This document shows, piece after piece, positions 61,845 through 64,000 of a stretch of 64,000 nucleotides of DNA; position 1 is the stretch's first letter, and each line of letters opens with the position of its first letter. Both the position numbers and the translations under genes were made by a program. The stretch is from Paenibacillus sabuli. Lineage in GTDB: Bacteria > Bacillota > Bacilli > Paenibacillales > Paenibacillaceae. The notes under the pieces are model-generated. The model did no database searches. It was not told the DNA's origin and saw only the letters and a program-made list of their open reading frames with translations. Location: assembly GCF_014705605.1 (NCBI RefSeq), contig NZ_JACXIZ010000009.1, positions 1 through 64,000 of the forward strand, read 5' to 3'.

Positions 61845-62750
61845 TCACTCCTTCATAGATATTCGATGTTGTTCGCAGACCTCCCGCCACAGCCGCTCGG
61901 CGAGCTGCTTGAGTCGTATCGCCTGCTGCTTGCGATCGGAGATCTCCAGGCCATAGCAGGATTCGATCGCATAGTCGGCGGGCCCCAGCTCCGCGACAAA
62001 CGGCAAGCGGTCGCCGGGACGCGCGGTCGTCAGCCAATGCTGCATGCCGCGCCTCCACCAGCAGGCGAAGCGCTCGAGATGAGCGGCGCCTGCTGCCGTG
62101 CTGATATCGATCTGAATCTGCTGTCCGTTGGACACCCGGGCATGGATGCTGGACGTGCGGGCCAGCAGCCGCTCGATGAGCCGTTCCGCCGCTTGGGAAG
62201 AGGTGCCCAACTCGCCGGCCACTACATAATGGGAGAGGTCGATCGTCAGGCGGAGATCCCGCACCTGCTCCACATACGCGGCCGTGCGAATCAAGTCCTG
62301 CGTGATGCGGCCGCGATGCGTCTCGACATAGCAAGGCAACCCCTGCGCCTTCGACTCCTCGCACAGCTCCTGCAGCAGGTGGACGGCCTCTTCGCCGACG
62401 ACGAAGGCATCGGCGACCTGAGCGTTGACGTAGGCGGCCCCCAGTTCCCCGGCACGCCGCAGCGTGTCCGCCAGCTCGGCGCGCGTCGCCGGGAAGGCCT
62501 GCACGCCATAGCTGAAGCGGTACTGCGCCAGATGAGCGCGCCACGCTTTGGCCGCCTCCGCTCCTTCCGGGATTCGGGCCAATACGCCCGTGAACCCTGC
62601 CTCGGCCATCCATTCCAGCTTGTGCTCCGCGCTCCACGGCGCTCGGCTGCTGCCGAGCCGATCCATCGCCCACCACGATTGCTGGACATCCAGATTGTTT
62701 AGCGACGGGAACGGCGCTTGCGGCTGTTGCTGCCCGGTTCCGGCTTCCAT
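61845..62750 (-). CDS. TIM-barrel sugar isomerase/epimerase-like protein
   Basis: A 301-aa protein of the xylose isomerase-like TIM barrel (AP endonuclease 2) family. Barrel motifs seen are YVETHRGRITQD (metal-ligand Glu), LTIDLSHYVVAGE (Asp, His) and IHARVSNG (His). Members isomerise or epimerise keto-sugars and inosose derivatives. AAAGGAG precedes ATG 62750. Flanked on both sides by Gfo/Idh/MocA genes with short gaps, it very probably acts in the same pathway. The substrate is unknown. Confidence 0.82.
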   Translation of the reverse strand: MEAGTGQQQPQAPFPSLNNLDVQQSWWAMDRLGSSRAPWSAEHKLEWMAEAGFTGVLARIPEGAEAAKAWRAHLAQYRFSYGVQAFPATRAELADTLRRAGELGAAYVNAQVADAFVVGEEAVHLLQELCEESKAQGLPCYVETHRGRITQDLIRTAAYVEQVRDLRLTIDLSHYVVAGELGTSSQAAERLIERLLARTSSIHARVSNGQQIQIDISTAAGAAHLERFACWWRRGMQHWLTTARPGDRLPFVAELGPADYAIESCYGLEISDRKQQAIRLKQLAERLWREVCEQHRISMKE

Positions 62751-62769
62751 GTCCGATCACTCCTTTGCG

Positions 62770-63855
62770 TTAACTTTGATAGATGTGCGGATTCTGTCTC
62801 CGGCACGCCTCCATCACCTGCATCTGCACGCGCACCTGCTGCGGCGTGATCTCCAGCGGCGCTCCCTCGACGAGCGCACGGTACAGCATGTGATAGAGCT
62901 GCTCCGTCATCGCGTCGAAGGCGCTCAGGCCGCGCGGATGCGCAGGTGCTTCCCAGGTCGCTGTGCGCCACGGCAGCGTCTCGCTGCAATAGGCCGGCTT
63001 GCCGTCCGCATTGAACAGCGGCTCGCGCGTGAGCTGCTGCTCGGGCGCCTCGGCCTCGTCGAAATAGCGCCATTCCAGCTTGGTGCCGCTGCCGTGCAGT
63101 CCGCCGCGCGTCCCCTGGATGACGAACGGCTCGCCCGGGAAGGCGCTGCAGGACGAGATCTCCAGGTCGATCAGCGGCCGGCCCTCGCCATGCAGCAGCA
63201 GCTTGACATAGTCCTCGGCATCGCCGAACGTATTGGCGCGATCCATCTTGCACAGCACCTGCGGCATCGCGTCGCCGCCGAACAGCTGCAGCGCCTGATC
63301 GAGCGGATGCGGACCGGTGTTCATCAGATTGCCGCCGCCCTTCTCCTGCAGCGTCTGCCAGTCCCAGCGGCGGGCGAATCCGCTGACCGTAATATCAATC
63401 TGCACGATGCGACCCAGCACGCCGGAATCGATGATGCGCCGAATCTCGGTAAAAGCGGCCGCGTAGCGCGAATTCTGGAACACAGCCAGCAGCTTGCCAG
63501 ACCGCTCGGCGGCTGCGATCAGCGCGTCGACCTCCTCTACGCTGCGCGCCAGCGGCTTCTCGCAGAGCACATGGAAGCCGCGCTGCAGCAGCTCGAGCGA
63601 GATCGAATAGTGCAGCTCGCTCGGCGATGCGTTGACGATCAGATCCAGCTGCGGCTCGGCCGCCGCCATTTCCTCCCATGTCGCATACGCCCGGCAGCCG
63701 AACTCCTGCTCCGCGAGCTCGCGCCGCGAGGCGATGCCGTCCGCGACGGCGGCGATCCGGTAATGGTCCTGCAGCTGATGCACGAGCTGCGCGTGAATGT
63801 TGCGCCCGCTTCTTCCTTGTCCGATGATGCCGACCTGCACGATCTGCTTGCTCAA
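62770..63855 (-). CDS. Gfo/Idh/MocA family oxidoreductase (TTG start)
   Basis: A 361-aa dehydrogenase, the first gene of the operon. The Rossmann loop is VQVGIIGQGRSGRNIHAQL, the catalytic-region motif is LCEKPLAR, and the C-terminal domain has GGGNLMNTGPHPLDQALQLFGG, as in subgroups acting on acidic or amino sugars. No ATG suits the start: TTG 63855 is best, with GAGGTG 6 nt before it; GTG 63864 is the alternative. The upstream region is a 48-49-bp repeat, so the longer open frame is not coding. Confidence 0.88.
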   Translation of the reverse strand: MSKQIVQVGIIGQGRSGRNIHAQLVHQLQDHYRIAAVADGIASRRELAEQEFGCRAYATWEEMAAAEPQLDLIVNASPSELHYSISLELLQRGFHVLCEKPLARSVEEVDALIAAAERSGKLLAVFQNSRYAAAFTEIRRIIDSGVLGRIVQIDITVSGFARRWDWQTLQEKGGGNLMNTGPHPLDQALQLFGGDAMPQVLCKMDRANTFGDAEDYVKLLLHGEGRPLIDLEISSCSAFPGEPFVIQGTRGGLHGSGTKLEWRYFDEAEAPEQQLTREPLFNADGKPAYCSETLPWRTATWEAPAHPRGLSAFDAMTEQLYHMLYRALVEGAPLEITPQQVRVQMQVMEACRRQNPHIYQS

Positions 63856-63887
63856 CTCATCCACCTCGTCTCCCGTAATAGTCGTTC

Positions 63888-64000
63888 CTCGTGACAACCG
63901 GCTCGCGCTGCGCTTGCTCGCAACGGTTGCACATCTTCGTGACAACCGGCTCGCGCTGCGCTTGCTCGCAACGGTTGCACATTCTTCGTGACAACCGGCT
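63888..64000. repeat. 48-49-bp tandem repeat at the right edge
   Basis: GTGACAACCGGCTCGCGCTG recurs at 63891, 63939 and (cut by the window end) 63988. Each unit also contains GCAACGGTTGCACAT, close to the TAACGGTTGCCACA word at 59373-59438. It lies in the promoter region of the dehydrogenase operon and probably continues beyond the window. Confidence 0.9.

Overview
The window is GC-rich chromosomal DNA of an endospore-forming Gram-positive bacterium, most likely Paenibacillaceae (Paenibacillus/Cohnella-like). The evidence is a gerA-type germinant receptor operon, a sigI-rsgI pair, a sporulation-type histidine kinase, an IDEAL-domain protein, a T-box in front of ilvB, an infC-rpmI-rplT operon with an ATT start codon, a perfect PerR box, and strong AGGAGG-type ribosome binding sites. 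No rRNA, tRNA, CRISPR array, phage or intact insertion sequence was seen.

Layout. 1-6.3 kb: 50-bp tandem repeats, then a GH42 beta-galactosidase divergent from an AraC regulator, then a GH95 alpha-fucosidase. 6.5-10.7 kb: spore germination operon in the order gerAA-gerAC-small membrane protein-gerAB. 10.8-22.3 kb: rpiA, an SGNH esterase, a VOC protein, two Gfo/Idh/MocA dehydrogenases, three phytanoyl-CoA-type (PhyH) dioxygenases, three AraC regulators and an NHL-repeat protein; this looks like an accessory catabolic region without its transporters. 22.5-29.3 kb: degenerate rhodanese, IDEAL protein, FrnE-like DsbA, a DUF2157/GDYXXLXY membrane pair, a fourth PhyH dioxygenase, a second 50-bp repeat array, a sulfite-oxidase-like Mo enzyme and a PNPOx-like protein. 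29.9-42.1 kb: leucyl aminopeptidase, sporulation-type kinase, rsgI-sigI, a zinc-ribbon protein, an OmpR-type two-component system with a lipoprotein, a MATE exporter and a 2-Cys peroxiredoxin. 42.3-47.4 kb: ilvB-ilvN-ilvC-leuB behind a T-box. 47.5-59.3 kb: GNAT, a Gly/Tyr-rich protein, infC-rpmI-rplT, a glycosyltransferase, a PAP2 phosphatase convergent with trmB, a CPA2 antiporter, ytqA-ytqB-like genes, manA and an Xre-type regulator. 59.8-63.9 kb: a four-gene operon of three Gfo/Idh/MocA dehydrogenases and a TIM-barrel isomerase.

The most unusual content is between the genes. Several intergenic gaps carry direct repeats, many with a period of about 50 bp and with shared sequence words (a GCGCTTATTT core, and TAACGG followed by TTGCCA or ACACCA). 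A separate 104-bp element with two hairpins occurs twice, once inside the germination operon. A structured, possibly switch-like RNA lies between ilvN and ilvC. Gene functions are assigned by recognising family motifs in the translations. Starts were moved to the ribosome binding site wherever the longest open frame overshoots.
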